Assembly (NCBI GenBank): GCA_039805565.1 | Contig: JBDLTZ010000256.1 | Span: forward strand, 1-64,000 | Direction: 5' to 3' | Length of the DNA stretch: 64,000 bases | Origin: CALJIC01 sp039805565 | Lineage (GTDB): Bacteria; Chloroflexota; Chloroflexia; Chloroflexales; Roseiflexaceae | Shown here: positions 38,165 to 46,675 of the stretch, piece by piece | How the letters are laid out: the number at the start of each line of letters is the position of its first letter | How positions within the stretch are numbered: the stretch's first letter is position 1 | Translations under genes and position numbers: made by a program | The notes under the pieces: model-generated | Database searches by the model: none | Seen by the model: the letters and a program-made list of their open reading frames with translations, nothing else | What the model was told of the DNA's origin: nothing

Positions 38165-41005
38165 ATGTCTCGAACCTTCGATCCCCGCGGCCGCCGCTTC
38201 CGTCGCTCGCTCTCCGGGCGGCTCGTGCCGCGCGCCCGCCCCGCCCCCTCGCTTCTGCGCGGCCAGCCCGACGCCGGCCCCAGCATGGGCGCGCGGCTCG
38301 GAGCCGTGCTCGCCGGCGTCGGCGTGCTCGTGGCCCTGGCCCTCATGATGAGCGTGGGCGCGGCCTATGGCGCTTACGCGCAGCTGGCCGACTCGCTGAC
38401 ACCGCGCCTGGACGCGATCGACGACGCCAGCGCCTTCCAGACCACGCGGCTGTACGACCGCAACGGCGAGCTGCTGTACGAGTTCTTCGGCGCGGGCAAG
38501 CGCACGCACGTGGCCCTGGACGATATCGCAACCGACCTGATCAGCGCCACGATCGCGATCGAGGACAAGACCTTCTTCCAGAACCAGGGCGTAGACTACA
38601 ACGGCATCGCCCGCACGCTGCTCACGAGCCTGGCCGAGGGCGAGGAGACCGGCGGCGCGTCCACCATCACACAGCAGCTCATCAAGAACGTGGTGTTGAC
38701 CGAGGAGGAGACGGCCTACGAGAACCGCTACCAGCGCAAGATCACGGAGATCATCCTGGCGCAGGAGTTCTCAGACCGCTACAGCAAGGAGGAGATCCTC
38801 GAGCTGTACCTCAACGAGATCTACTACGGCAACCTGGCATACGGCATCGAGGCGGCCTCCGACGTCTACTTCGATACGAGCGCCAGGGAGCTGACGCTGC
38901 CGCAGTCGGCGCTGCTGGCGGGTCTGCCGCAGCTGCCGACCATCTACGACCCGATCAACTACCTCGAGGGGGGCGTGCTGCGCGGCGTGCAGCTCGGCGG
39001 CGGCTGGCTCGAGCCCGGCTACGAGCTGCCGAGCGGCACCCCGCCGCCGAAGTGGCGTCAGGTGGCCGTGCTGCGCCAGATGGTAGACGAGGGCATGGTC
39101 ACCGACCAGCAGGCGCGCATCGCCGCCGCCGAGGATCTGCCCTTCGCCAGCCAGGAGGTGCCGCTGAACGCGCCGCACTTCGTCTTCTACGTGCGGAAGC
39201 TGCTCGAGGAGCAGTTCGGGCCGCAGTTCGCCAACGAGGGGCTCTCGATCTACACGACGATCGATCTGCAGCTGCAGCGTATGGTGCAGCAGAAGGCCGC
39301 CGAGCGCATCCAGGAGCTCGAGGAGCGCAACATCCACAACGCGTCGGTGGTGGTGCTCCAGCCCAACACCGGCCAGATCCTGGCGATGGTCGGCAGCATC
39401 GACTACAACAGTGTCCTGCCCACCACGACCGAGGACGAGCGCGGCAACGTCCTCGACGGGCAGGTGAACGTGGCGGTACGCGAGCGTCAGCCCGGCTCGG
39501 CGCTCAAGCCCTTCACCTACCTGGCGGCGATGGAGCAGGGCATGACGCCCGAGACGGTGATCTGGGACGTGCCGACGAAGTTCCCGCTGGTGGCGGGCGA
39601 GTGGTACGAGCCGAAGAACTACAACGGTCGCTGGAACGGCCCGGTCAGAATGCGGACCGCGCTGGCCAACTCGCTCAACATGCCGGCCGTGAAGGCGCTC
39701 AAGTTCGCCGGGATCGACAACACGATCGACCTGCTCCAGCGGGCCGGGATCAACAGCCTGCGCCGCGGCGCGGGCTACTACGGTCTCGCGCTGACCCTTG
39801 GCGGCGGCGAGGTGACCCCGCTCGAGCTTACGGCGGCCTACAACACCCTGGCGAGCGGCGGGCGCTACTATCCGCCGGCGGCCCTCCTGCGGGTCGTGAA
39901 CAGCGACGGCGAGACAGTCCAGGAGCTGCGGCCCGGCCGCCCCACCCCGGTGATCGACCCGGACCACGTGGCGATCATCAGCGACATGATGAGCGACGAC
40001 AAGGCGCGCGAGCCGGTGTGGGGGCTGGGCAGCAAGCTCCAGCTGAGCCGCCCGGCCGCTGTGAAGACTGGCACCTCCAACGACTGGCGCGATGCGTGGG
40101 CGGTGGGCTACACGCCCTACGTCACGGTGGGCGTGTGGACCGGTAACAACAACAACGAGCCCACGGCAAAGGTGGAGAGCCTCACCGGCGGCGGCGTCAT
40201 CTGGCACAATGTCATGGAGGAGCTGTTCGCCAACCCGCGCTTCCAACAGCTGCTGGCCGAGCCCTATCCGGAGGGCGTGGTGCCGCTGGAGTTCGCGAAG
40301 CCCTCCTGGCTGGTGCGGAAGCCGATCTGCCGTCTGCCCGGGCCGTACGGCAACTACCGTGAGGAGCTGTTTGCGGCCGACATGCTTGCCGACCCCGCGA
40401 TCCCCGCGGCGCTCCCCGGCGCACTGCCCGCCCAGCCCACGCAGGCGCCCGCGAGCGACGGGTGCAGCCTGTACGACGAGGTCACGGTGGCGCAGCTGAG
40501 CGACGTGGCGATCGACGCCTCGGGGATCGTCAGCGACACTGCCGCCATCGGTGCGGCCTACTGTGCGCCCCAGCCCGGCGACCCGGTGCCTGCCGAGGCG
40601 CTGCAGACTGTCTCCATCTGGAAGCTGCCGCCGCCCGACCCTTCGGAGCAGATCAGCTACACCTGGGAGGGAATGGCTGCGCGCCTCGAGGACCGCACGA
40701 TCCTGCCGGTGCGGGCCGACGCCATCCCGCCCTGCTCGCCGGAGCAGCTCACGGTGTTCGCGCCGCCCATCCCGGGCGCCGTGCGGATGCCGGACCTCGC
40801 GCGGTACGGCGAGAACCAGGCGAAGGAGATCCTGAGCGCTCTGGGCATCACCAACTTCTACGTAGACTACCAGACGCGCGACCGCATCCCGGAGATCTTC
40901 GACCAGTATGTGCCCTACGCGATCTTAAGCACGCTTCCCGGGCCAGGCGAGTGGGTTACGCCGGACCAGACGGTGGTGCTGGGGGTGCGCGCGCCGGAGG
41001 AGTAG
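38165..41005 (+). CDS. Class A penicillin-binding protein (glycosyltransferase/transpeptidase) with PASTA-like C-terminus
   Basis: A 946-aa bifunctional peptidoglycan synthase. One TM at about 43-70. GT51 domain with the catalytic Glu133 in AIEDKTFF and STITQQLIKN. Transpeptidase domain with SxxK (GSALKPF, Ser about 444), SLN (NSLNMP, about 501) and KTG (VKTGTS, about 632). The C-terminal 70 residues (VRMPDLARYGENQAKEILSALGI ... LPGPGEWVTPDQTVVLGV) form a PASTA-like domain, rare on class A PBPs outside Gram-positive bacteria. Divergent from the wall-sensing kinase. Confidence 0.95.
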   Translation: MSRTFDPRGRRFRRSLSGRLVPRARPAPSLLRGQPDAGPSMGARLGAVLAGVGVLVALALMMSVGAAYGAYAQLADSLTPRLDAIDDASAFQTTRLYDRNGELLYEFFGAGKRTHVALDDIATDLISATIAIEDKTFFQNQGVDYNGIARTLLTSLAEGEETGGASTITQQLIKNVVLTEEETAYENRYQRKITEIILAQEFSDRYSKEEILELYLNEIYYGNLAYGIEAASDVYFDTSARELTLPQSALLAGLPQLPTIYDPINYLEGGVLRGVQLGGGWLEPGYELPSGTPPPKWRQVAVLRQMVDEGMVTDQQARIAAAEDLPFASQEVPLNAPHFVFYVRKLLEEQFGPQFANEGLSIYTTIDLQLQRMVQQKAAERIQELEERNIHNASVVVLQPNTGQILAMVGSIDYNSVLPTTTEDERGNVLDGQVNVAVRERQPGSALKPFTYLAAMEQGMTPETVIWDVPTKFPLVAGEWYEPKNYNGRWNGPVRMRTALANSLNMPAVKALKFAGIDNTIDLLQRAGINSLRRGAGYYGLALTLGGGEVTPLELTAAYNTLASGGRYYPPAALLRVVNSDGETVQELRPGRPTPVIDPDHVAIISDMMSDDKAREPVWGLGSKLQLSRPAAVKTGTSNDWRDAWAVGYTPYVTVGVWTGNNNNEPTAKVESLTGGGVIWHNVMEELFANPRFQQLLAEPYPEGVVPLEFAKPSWLVRKPICRLPGPYGNYREELFAADMLADPAIPAALPGALPAQPTQAPASDGCSLYDEVTVAQLSDVAIDASGIVSDTAAIGAAYCAPQPGDPVPAEALQTVSIWKLPPPDPSEQISYTWEGMAARLEDRTILPVRADAIPPCSPEQLTVFAPPIPGAVRMPDLARYGENQAKEILSALGITNFYVDYQTRDRIPEIFDQYVPYAILSTLPGPGEWVTPDQTVVLGVRAPEE

Positions 41006-41012
41006 GCCGAAG

Positions 41013-41106
41013 TCTGAACGATGAACGATGAATAAGCATCGGGGACCGATCGGGCTGTACTGCCGTGATCGATCCCCGTTTCTTTAGCGTTCGGCCTTCA
41101 GCGTTC
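41013..41106. repeat. Split heptamer array around a terminator
   Basis: Left arm TCTGAAC, GATGAAC, GATGAAT (41013-41033); right arm AGCGTTC, GGCCTTC, AGCGTTC (41086-41106) in the opposite sense. The right arm encodes the last codons (SAER and stop) of the minus-strand glucosaminidase. Confidence 0.8.
41040..41084. terminator. Hairpin terminator between convergent PBP and glucosaminidase genes
   Basis: CGGGGACCGATC pairs with GATCGATCCCCG (one mismatch), followed by TTTCTTT on the plus strand. Confidence 0.75.
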
Positions 41107-41745
41107 GGCGCTGAGGATGCGGCTGGCGGTGGCGGCGATCCGTGCGCCATAGTCTGTGCCCGGGCTGGCCCACCCCTGGCCGGTTGGGTTATGGGCCCTG
41201 CCGATCTGGCGCAGCGTTCGCGCCGAGCCGCGCATCTTGTCCTGCAGCGCCCGGTAGCGTAGGCCACGCTCGATCGCCGTGCGCTGGACGTCGCTCTCGG
41301 CGCCCTTCGGGAGGAAGTACGCCAGCAGCCGACCGATGTGCGCCGGGATGGCATCGTTCTGCCAGGAGGCGAAGCTCACGCCGTACTCCCACTGGCCGCG
41401 CTGTGTGTTGAAGGCCCAGTTGGTCTTGTCGGCCGGCTCGGTGGGCTGCTTCTGTCCGTTCACGCCGATCCCGGCAGGGTTGCGCTGCGGCCTGGCGGCC
41501 CAGAAGCTTGTGAGGTTGCCGGTCTCGTGGATCATCTGCGCGATCGCCAGCACCGGTTGGATCCCCACGGCCTCGCACTGGCTGAAGTAGGCGGGGACGA
41601 TCACGGTGCGGATGTCGTCTTCGGTGTACTCGCCGTGAGGGCGCCTGAGGATGTACGCGCAGACCTGCTCCTGGCTCGTGGATGCAGGCTGATCCAGTGC
41701 GAACCCCTGTCCGCCGCCGAAGATCGAGCTCTCCTCCGTGAACAT
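41098..41745 (-). CDS. Glucosaminidase-domain protein (peptidoglycan hydrolase family)
   Basis: A 215-aa protein. The Pfam Glucosaminidase-type core is VPAYFSQCEAVGIQPVLAIAQMIHETGNLTSFWAARPQRNPAGIGVNG, with the catalytic Glu in HETGNL, then GVSFASWQNDAIPAHIGRLLAYF. No signal peptide is seen; the N-terminus has a short Gly/Gln stretch. Members cleave the GlcNAc-MurNAc glycan backbone. Next to the PBP, a role in wall turnover is likely. ATG at 41745 has AAGGAGGGGCC upstream. The last residues are encoded by heptamer repeats. Confidence 0.8.
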   Translation of the reverse strand: MFTEESSIFGGGQGFALDQPASTSQEQVCAYILRRPHGEYTEDDIRTVIVPAYFSQCEAVGIQPVLAIAQMIHETGNLTSFWAARPQRNPAGIGVNGQKQPTEPADKTNWAFNTQRGQWEYGVSFASWQNDAIPAHIGRLLAYFLPKGAESDVQRTAIERGLRYRALQDKMRGSARTLRQIGRAHNPTGQGWASPGTDYGARIAATASRILSAER

Positions 41746-41805
41746 GGCCCCTCCTTGTTGCAGTGTGTCGGTGCCGTGTGCGGCTCGCGGTGGTCTCCAC
41801 GAGGC

Positions 41806-41814
41806 ACTATAGCA
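41806..41814 (-). promoter_or_regulatory. Extended -10 promoter TGCTATAGT of the glucosaminidase gene
   Basis: Minus-strand TGC joined to TATAGT, 61 bp upstream of the start. Confidence 0.55.
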
Positions 41815-41877
41815 CCGCGTGGGACGCAGTTCAATGGCTCGTGGGCGGACAGGCGTGCGGCGGTGAGGAACGAGTTG

Positions 41878-41917
41878 TGGTACCATGCACCCGTTTTCGG
41901 AGGGGAGCGCCCCTCCG
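41878..41917 (+). promoter_or_regulatory. yhbY promoter (TGGTACCAT) and leader hairpin
   Basis: An extended -10 TGGTACCAT at 41878-41886 is followed at the expected start by a hairpin CGGAGGGG-AGCG-CCCCTCCG (41898-41917). The hairpin would be the very 5' end of the yhbY transcript. Confidence 0.5.
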
Positions 41918-41958
41918 ATGGTTATTTTCCCCGCTGCAGAGGCGGGGAGGAGTGATCA

Positions 41959-42261
41959 GTGCAACAGTTGAGCAGCGGCCAGCGACAGTGGCTGCGAAAA
42001 ATGGCGCACGACCTCCGCCCTACGGCGCAGGTCGGCAAGAATGGCCTTACCGAGCATGTGGTTGCCGCAGTGGACGAGGCGCTCGAGGCCAATGAGCTGA
42101 TTAAAGTGAAGTTTATGGACTTCCAGGACCAGCGGCAGGCGCTGAGCGACACGCTGGCCGACGAGACGCGCAGCGTGCTGGTGGCGGTGATCGGCAATGT
42201 GGCGATCCTGTACCGTGAGCAGGCGGACCCGGAGCGGCGCACGATCACGCTGCCGCGGTAG
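41959..42261 (+). CDS. yhbY: YhbY-type CRM-domain RNA-binding protein
   Basis: A 100-aa single CRM domain starting at GTG 41959. Characteristic order: LSSGQRQWLRKMAHDLRPTAQVGKNGLTEHVVAAVDEALEANELIKVKF with the GxxG-like KNGLT loop, then SVLVAVIGNVAILYRE. CRM proteins associate with pre-50S ribosomes. Length matches E. coli YhbY (97 aa). Followed by an 11-bp stem hairpin at 42275. Confidence 0.92.
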   Translation: MQQLSSGQRQWLRKMAHDLRPTAQVGKNGLTEHVVAAVDEALEANELIKVKFMDFQDQRQALSDTLADETRSVLVAVIGNVAILYREQADPERRTITLPR

Positions 42262-42274
42262 GGTTGTTGTTGGG

Positions 42275-42299
42275 GCTGTTGCGGCGTCGCCGCAACAGC
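42275..42299. terminator. Stem-loop after yhbY
   Basis: GCTGTTGCGGC-GTC-GCCGCAACAGC, a perfect 11-bp stem 14 bp after the stop. It is followed by a second GC hairpin GGGGGCC-GGA-GGCCCCC at 42321-42337. Neither has a T-run, so termination may be Rho-dependent. Confidence 0.55.
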
Positions 42300-42347
42300 T
42301 TGGATATGAAAGATTTTCTCGGGGGCCGGAGGCCCCCGGACCCCCAC

Positions 42348-42676
42348 CTAAGCTTCCCCGGAACCCTCGGAATCCCGCCCGACCTTCAGCACCGCCTCGC
42401 GCACCAGCTCGAGCCGCAGCGCGCGGTAGATGGCCTCGAAGAAGGGCGCGTATGCCTCGGCCGGGTCCTCGTCGAAGCAGCCCCCTGCAGTGTCTCGACA
42501 TCTGGTGGCGCGCGCCGCGCGAGCTCCTGCACCAGGCGTGTCCTGCCGATCCCGGCCTCGCCGGCGATAAACACCAGGCGGCCGGAGCCCCCGCGCGCTT
42601 CGGTCAGCAGCGCCTCAAGCTCGTGCAGCTGCGGGTCGCGTCCGAACAGCGCCGGCGATAGGGCTCGCTGGCTCAT
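42348..42676 (-). pseudogene. Frameshifted N-terminal fragment of an AAA-ATPase/LuxR-type regulator
   Basis: The start MSQRALSPALFGRDPQLHELEALLTEARGGSGRLVFIAGEAGIGRTRLVQELARRA is the N-terminus of a large AAA/BTAD/LuxR-type ATPase; the P-loop has Arg instead of the conserved Lys (GEAGIGRT). After VETLQG the frame is lost in a GGGGG run; adding one G restores GCFDEDPAEAYAPFFEAIYRALRLELVREAVLKVGRD, the expected continuation, which then meets a TAG at 42350. So it carries a -1 frameshift and a truncation, only about 110 codons in all. Confidence 0.75.
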
Positions 42677-42767
42677 GCCCAGCCTCCCCCACACTGATCA
42701 CTGACGAGCGGTGTGTGGAGTGTAGCACACCCGGGTAGTGCGCACATCGGTCGAGGGGTGGGTGGCG

Positions 42768-43397
42768 CTAGACCATTCCCGCCACCAGGAACCCGCCCGC
42801 CACCAGCGCCACGATCGCCAGCGCCGCGATGCCCGAGTACCCCAGGCCGGGGCGCGGCGCCGCCACCTCGCTCTCCTCCTCAGCCAGGGCGTCCTGCTCG
42901 GCCTGGTAGAGCGCGGCGAACCCCATAAAGACACTGATGATCAGGAAGGCGACCAGTGCCAGGAACGGCACCTTCACGAAGCTGAGCGCCCCCGGGATGT
43001 TGATGTAGTCGATGGTGCAGGGGACGCCAGTGTTGCAGGGGGGGGGCGGGAACCAGTTGGTCATCACGAGCAGGTAGTGGTAGAGCGACACCAGCACGCC
43101 GCCGAGCGACAGCGGCAGCACGTACCAGTGCAGCCCGCGGTCGCGGCGCAGGATTCCCACCAGCAGGATGACCGCCAGCGGGTACATGAGGATGCGCTGG
43201 TACCAGCAGAGCAGGCAGGGGATCCAGCCCAGCACCTCGCTCATAAACAGGCTGCCGCAGGTTGCCACCCAGGCCGCGAGCAGGGCGATGTGCCGGCCAT
43301 AGAGCGCCGGCGCGGCGTAGAGGGCGTCGCCGATGCCGGGCTGATCCGTGGCGCCGGCGCTATCGAGATCCGCGGGGGCGGTTGTGTCGTGCCGCAT
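42768..43397 (-). CDS. DsbB/BdbC-family disulfide bond formation protein
   Basis: A 209-aa, four- to five-TM membrane protein. The quinone-proximal CxxC is Cys61-Leu-Leu-Cys64 in IPCLLCWYQRILMYPL; the second pair is Cys121/Cys127 in PPPPCNTGVPCTIDYIN, as in BdbC-like DsbB homologues. It should reoxidise a DsbA-like thioredoxin fold protein, which is not encoded nearby. The C-terminus has an additional TM (GIAALAIVALVAGGFLVAG) beyond the standard four helices. Confidence 0.9.
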   Translation of the reverse strand: MRHDTTAPADLDSAGATDQPGIGDALYAAPALYGRHIALLAAWVATCGSLFMSEVLGWIPCLLCWYQRILMYPLAVILLVGILRRDRGLHWYVLPLSLGGVLVSLYHYLLVMTNWFPPPPCNTGVPCTIDYINIPGALSFVKVPFLALVAFLIISVFMGFAALYQAEQDALAEEESEVAAPRPGLGYSGIAALAIVALVAGGFLVAGMV

Positions 43398-43498
43398 TGA
43401 ACAGGCTCCGTCAGAACAGATCGGGTCGCCGGGTATTGTACTATAGACCTCGCACGAACGCCGGTACTACTCGCACGCATTGCAGGAAAGGACCTCCG

Positions 43499-45970
43499 AT
43501 GTCCCGCACCGTCGTCCACATGATTGGCCAAGCGCACCTCGACCCTGTGTGGCTGTGGCGCTGGACCGAGGGCCGCGCCGAGGCGCTGGCCACCAGCCGC
43601 TCGGCCGCCGACCGGCTCGACGAGTACCCTGACTTTTACTTCACCCGCGGCGAGTCGCAGGTCTACCAGTGGATCCGGCAGGAGGACCCCGAGCTGTTCG
43701 GACGGGTCATGGCGCAGGTCCGGGCCGGGCGCTGGAGCGTGGTGAACGGCATGGTCATCCAGCCGGACATGAACCTGCCCCAGGGTGAGTCGCTCGTGCG
43801 TCAGGTGCTGCTCGGCAAGGCATGGATGCGCGAGCACCTGGGTGTGGAGCCGCGCGTGGCGTACTGCGTGGACAGCTTCGGCCACGCGGGGACGCTGCCG
43901 CAGATCCTGGCCGGCTGCGGCTTCGACGCTTACGTCTTCATGCGTCCGCAGGAGTGGGAGAAAGAGCTGCCTGCGCGCGCTTTCCAGTGGCAGGGCCCGG
44001 ACGGCACGCGGATACCGGCCTTCCGCATCGCGGCCGCCTACCAGACGCGCTATGACGACCTGCGCGCGCACATCGAGCGCTCGCTCGAGGAGCTCCCGCC
44101 GGAGCTAGGGCACACGATGTGCTTCTTCGGCGTAGGTAACCACGGCGGCGGGCCGACGAAGGCCCAGATCGAGGACGTGCAGCGCATCGCCGCCGCGCGC
44201 GACGACGTCGAGATCCGCTTCAGCACGCCGGACGCGTTCTTCGCCGCCGTCGCCCCGCACGCGCACTTGCTGCCCACGGTGGCCGACGAGCTCCAGTACC
44301 ACGCCGTGGGGTGCTACGCGGTCGTGAGCGCGCTCAAGCGGGCACACCGTCAGGCCGAGTGCCGGCTCCTGGCAGCCGAGCGGCTCGTGGCGCAGGCCGA
44401 GCTCTGGACCGCGAGCCCCGTCCCACGCGAGCGGCTGCGCGCCCTGTGGCATGACCTGTGCTTCAATCAGTTCCACGATATCCTGGGCGGGACCTGCACG
44501 CGCGAGGCCACCGACGAGGCGGTGATGGCGCTCGGGCGGGTGGTGCTGGGGGCCACCGAGCTCGCCGACGACGCCGGGCGGGCGATCGCGGCGCGGGTGG
44601 ACACGCGCGGCCCCGGCGGCACCGTGCTGGTCTTCAACCCCTCGCCTGAGCCGCTGGACGCCTACGTGGAGTACGAGCCCTGGACCGAGTGGCAGCCCTG
44701 GCAGGCGGGCGGCTGGGGGCTGCTGGACGACGTGGGGCGGCCGGTGTCGTACCAGCTGATCGAGCCGCACAGTGCGCAGTTCCATGCGCGCGGCGGGATC
44801 AGCCGGCTGGTGTTCCGCGCCGAGCTCCCGCCGCTGGGGTACCGGCTCTACCGCTTCGCCCCCGGGGCGGCTACGGAAGACGTTGAGCGCGTAGCCTCTT
44901 CCGTCACGGTGTCCTCCGCGTCTGCTGGGGCCACGCTCGAGAACGAGCACCTGGCGGTGCGGATCGACCCGGCGAGCGGTGCGATCGTCTCGTGCGTGGA
45001 CAAAGCGAGCGGCGCGGAGCTGGTGGGTCCGATGGGCTGGAACGTTGGCCTGGTGCTCGAGGACACCACCGACACCTGGTCGCATGGTGTGCGCGGGTTC
45101 AGCGACGTGATCGGTGCGTTCGGCGAGGCGGCGGTGACCGTGATGGAGGCGGGGGCGCTTCAGGCGTCGCTGCTGGTCGAGCGCAGCTACGAGGGGAGCA
45201 CCTGGGCGCAGCAGATCATTCTGCGCGCCGGCGAGCGCGAGCTGCTGGTGCGGAACTGGCTGGTGTGGCAGGGGCGCTGGCGTATGGTGAAGCTGGCCTT
45301 CGACGTGGCGGTAGACCATCCCTCCTCGGCCCACGACGTGCCCTTCGGCTGGGTGGAGCGGCCGTGCGACGGGGCCGAGGTGCCGACCCACATGTGGGTG
45401 GACGTGAGCGGTGCGGCGCGCGGCAGGCAGGGGACGGCCGGTCTGGCGCTGCTGAACGACGGCAAGTACGGCTGCGACGTGAGCGGGAGCCTGCTGCGTC
45501 TCTCTATCCTGCGGACGCCGCCCTATGCCTACCACGTCCCGCACGAGGTGGGCTCGAAGCGGCGCTACGACTGGGTGGACCAGGGGGCGCAGGAGTTCAC
45601 GCTGGCGCTGCGGCCGCACGTGGGGGACTGGCGCGACGCGGGCGTGGTCCGTGCGGCGAGGGCGCTCAACATCGCGCCGACGCTGGTCACAGCCCACGGG
45701 CATGGCGGCGACCTGCCGGCGCAGGCTGGGCTTCTGGAGCTTGACGCGCCTGAGATCGAGCTGACCGCGCTCAAGCCAGCCGAGGACGGCGACGGGTTCA
45801 TTGTTCGGCTGGCGGATCGGCACGGCCGAGGCGGAGCCGGCTCGCTGGGCTGGCTTGGGCAGACGTTCGCGGTGGCTTGCCGGCCGTTTGAGGTGGTCAC
45901 GCTGCGCCTGTCGCAGCGGCAGGGCGCGTGGCGGGTGGAGCTGTGCGACATGATTGAGAGGAGCATCTGA
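43499..45970 (+). CDS. GH38 alpha-mannosidase
   Basis: An 823-aa GH38 enzyme. The metal-binding HLDPVWLW (His13, Asp15) opens the protein, and the nucleophile Asp124 lies in AYCVDSFGHAGTLPQILAGCGFDAYVF. The FNQFHDILGGTCTREA motif with a metal-binding His is at about 320. The C-terminal half is the beta-sandwich (VLVFNPSPEPLDAYVEYE to PFEVVTLRL). No signal peptide: it would act on cytoplasmic mannosides. The longer open frame from 43262 is rejected in favour of ATG 43499 after GAAAGGACCTCC. Confidence 0.93.
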   Translation: MSRTVVHMIGQAHLDPVWLWRWTEGRAEALATSRSAADRLDEYPDFYFTRGESQVYQWIRQEDPELFGRVMAQVRAGRWSVVNGMVIQPDMNLPQGESLVRQVLLGKAWMREHLGVEPRVAYCVDSFGHAGTLPQILAGCGFDAYVFMRPQEWEKELPARAFQWQGPDGTRIPAFRIAAAYQTRYDDLRAHIERSLEELPPELGHTMCFFGVGNHGGGPTKAQIEDVQRIAAARDDVEIRFSTPDAFFAAVAPHAHLLPTVADELQYHAVGCYAVVSALKRAHRQAECRLLAAERLVAQAELWTASPVPRERLRALWHDLCFNQFHDILGGTCTREATDEAVMALGRVVLGATELADDAGRAIAARVDTRGPGGTVLVFNPSPEPLDAYVEYEPWTEWQPWQAGGWGLLDDVGRPVSYQLIEPHSAQFHARGGISRLVFRAELPPLGYRLYRFAPGAATEDVERVASSVTVSSASAGATLENEHLAVRIDPASGAIVSCVDKASGAELVGPMGWNVGLVLEDTTDTWSHGVRGFSDVIGAFGEAAVTVMEAGALQASLLVERSYEGSTWAQQIILRAGERELLVRNWLVWQGRWRMVKLAFDVAVDHPSSAHDVPFGWVERPCDGAEVPTHMWVDVSGAARGRQGTAGLALLNDGKYGCDVSGSLLRLSILRTPPYAYHVPHEVGSKRRYDWVDQGAQEFTLALRPHVGDWRDAGVVRAARALNIAPTLVTAHGHGGDLPAQAGLLELDAPEIELTALKPAEDGDGFIVRLADRHGRGGAGSLGWLGQTFAVACRPFEVVTLRLSQRQGAWRVELCDMIERSI

Positions 45971-46482
45971 TGAGCGACCACAACCAGCTAATCGTCTACA
46001 CCTTCGACGGCGAGGCACGGGCCGAGGACGCCCGGCGGTCGATCCAGGCCATGGATGCGCGCCACGACTCGATCAGGCTTGGGAACCTGGCGGTGGTGAG
46101 CCGTCACGCCGACGGGCGGCTGGAGTTCTGGGAGACCGCCGAGGCCGACGAGGTGCGCCGGGACGCCAACATCCTCAGCGTGGTGGGCTGGCTCCTGGGC
46201 GCGGTGGGCGCGATTCTCGGCGCGCCGCTTGGGCCGCGCCAGGGGGCAGATGCCGGGGCCGGCGTGGGCACCGAGGCGGCCGAGCGGGCCGACCTCGGGT
46301 TCCAGGACGAGGACCTGCGGCGCGTTGGCGAGCAGCTGGTGGCCGGGAGCTCGGCGCTGATCGTCCTGGTGCGCGAGGGAGACGTGGCGACCGTGGTGGG
46401 CGAGCTCGAGCAGCTCGGCGGGACGCTCGCGCAGAGCAGCCTGCCCCCCGAGACCCTGGTGCGGCTACGGGCCGAGAAATAG
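45970..46482 (+). CDS. DUF1269 family protein
   Basis: A 170-aa protein starting with an ATG that overlaps the mannosidase stop (TGATG). LIVYTFDGEARAEDARRSIQAM, a Gly-rich hydrophobic middle (ILSVVGWLLGAVGAILGAPLG) and the C-terminal LGFQDEDLRRVGEQLVAGSSALIVLVREG match the DUF1269 family, about 160-170 aa, of unknown function and often stress-linked. Translationally coupled to the mannosidase, though a functional link is not obvious. Confidence 0.8.
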   Translation: MSDHNQLIVYTFDGEARAEDARRSIQAMDARHDSIRLGNLAVVSRHADGRLEFWETAEADEVRRDANILSVVGWLLGAVGAILGAPLGPRQGADAGAGVGTEAAERADLGFQDEDLRRVGEQLVAGSSALIVLVREGDVATVVGELEQLGGTLAQSSLPPETLVRLRAEK

Positions 46483-46522
46483 CGCCGAGCGCTGAGTGAG
46501 CCAAGAAGCCCGGGGTGCAATC

Positions 46523-46531
46523 TGGTATCAT
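46523..46531 (+). promoter_or_regulatory. Extended -10 candidate TGGTATCAT upstream of the aminotransferase
   Basis: TGG joined to TATCAT, 145 bp upstream of the aminotransferase ATG; the resulting leader would be long. A heptamer-like GAGCGCTGAGTGAG lies at 46486-46499. Confidence 0.4.
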
Positions 46532-46675
46532 AGAGCGAATAGCAATCTTCCATGTATATCCATACGTCTCAGCGCAGAGCGGGGGGGTAGGGGCGCAGCT
46601 CCTGAACATCCTTCATCGGTAGGATTGCTACAGTCTACGCGATCGCACTCACCACTACAGCCAGAAGGAGCGACC

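Noticed and set aside
43262..43498. N-terminal extension of the alpha-mannosidase
   Set aside because: Arg/Pro-rich and antisense to the DsbB gene; GH38 begins with the HLDPVW motif right after ATG 43499.
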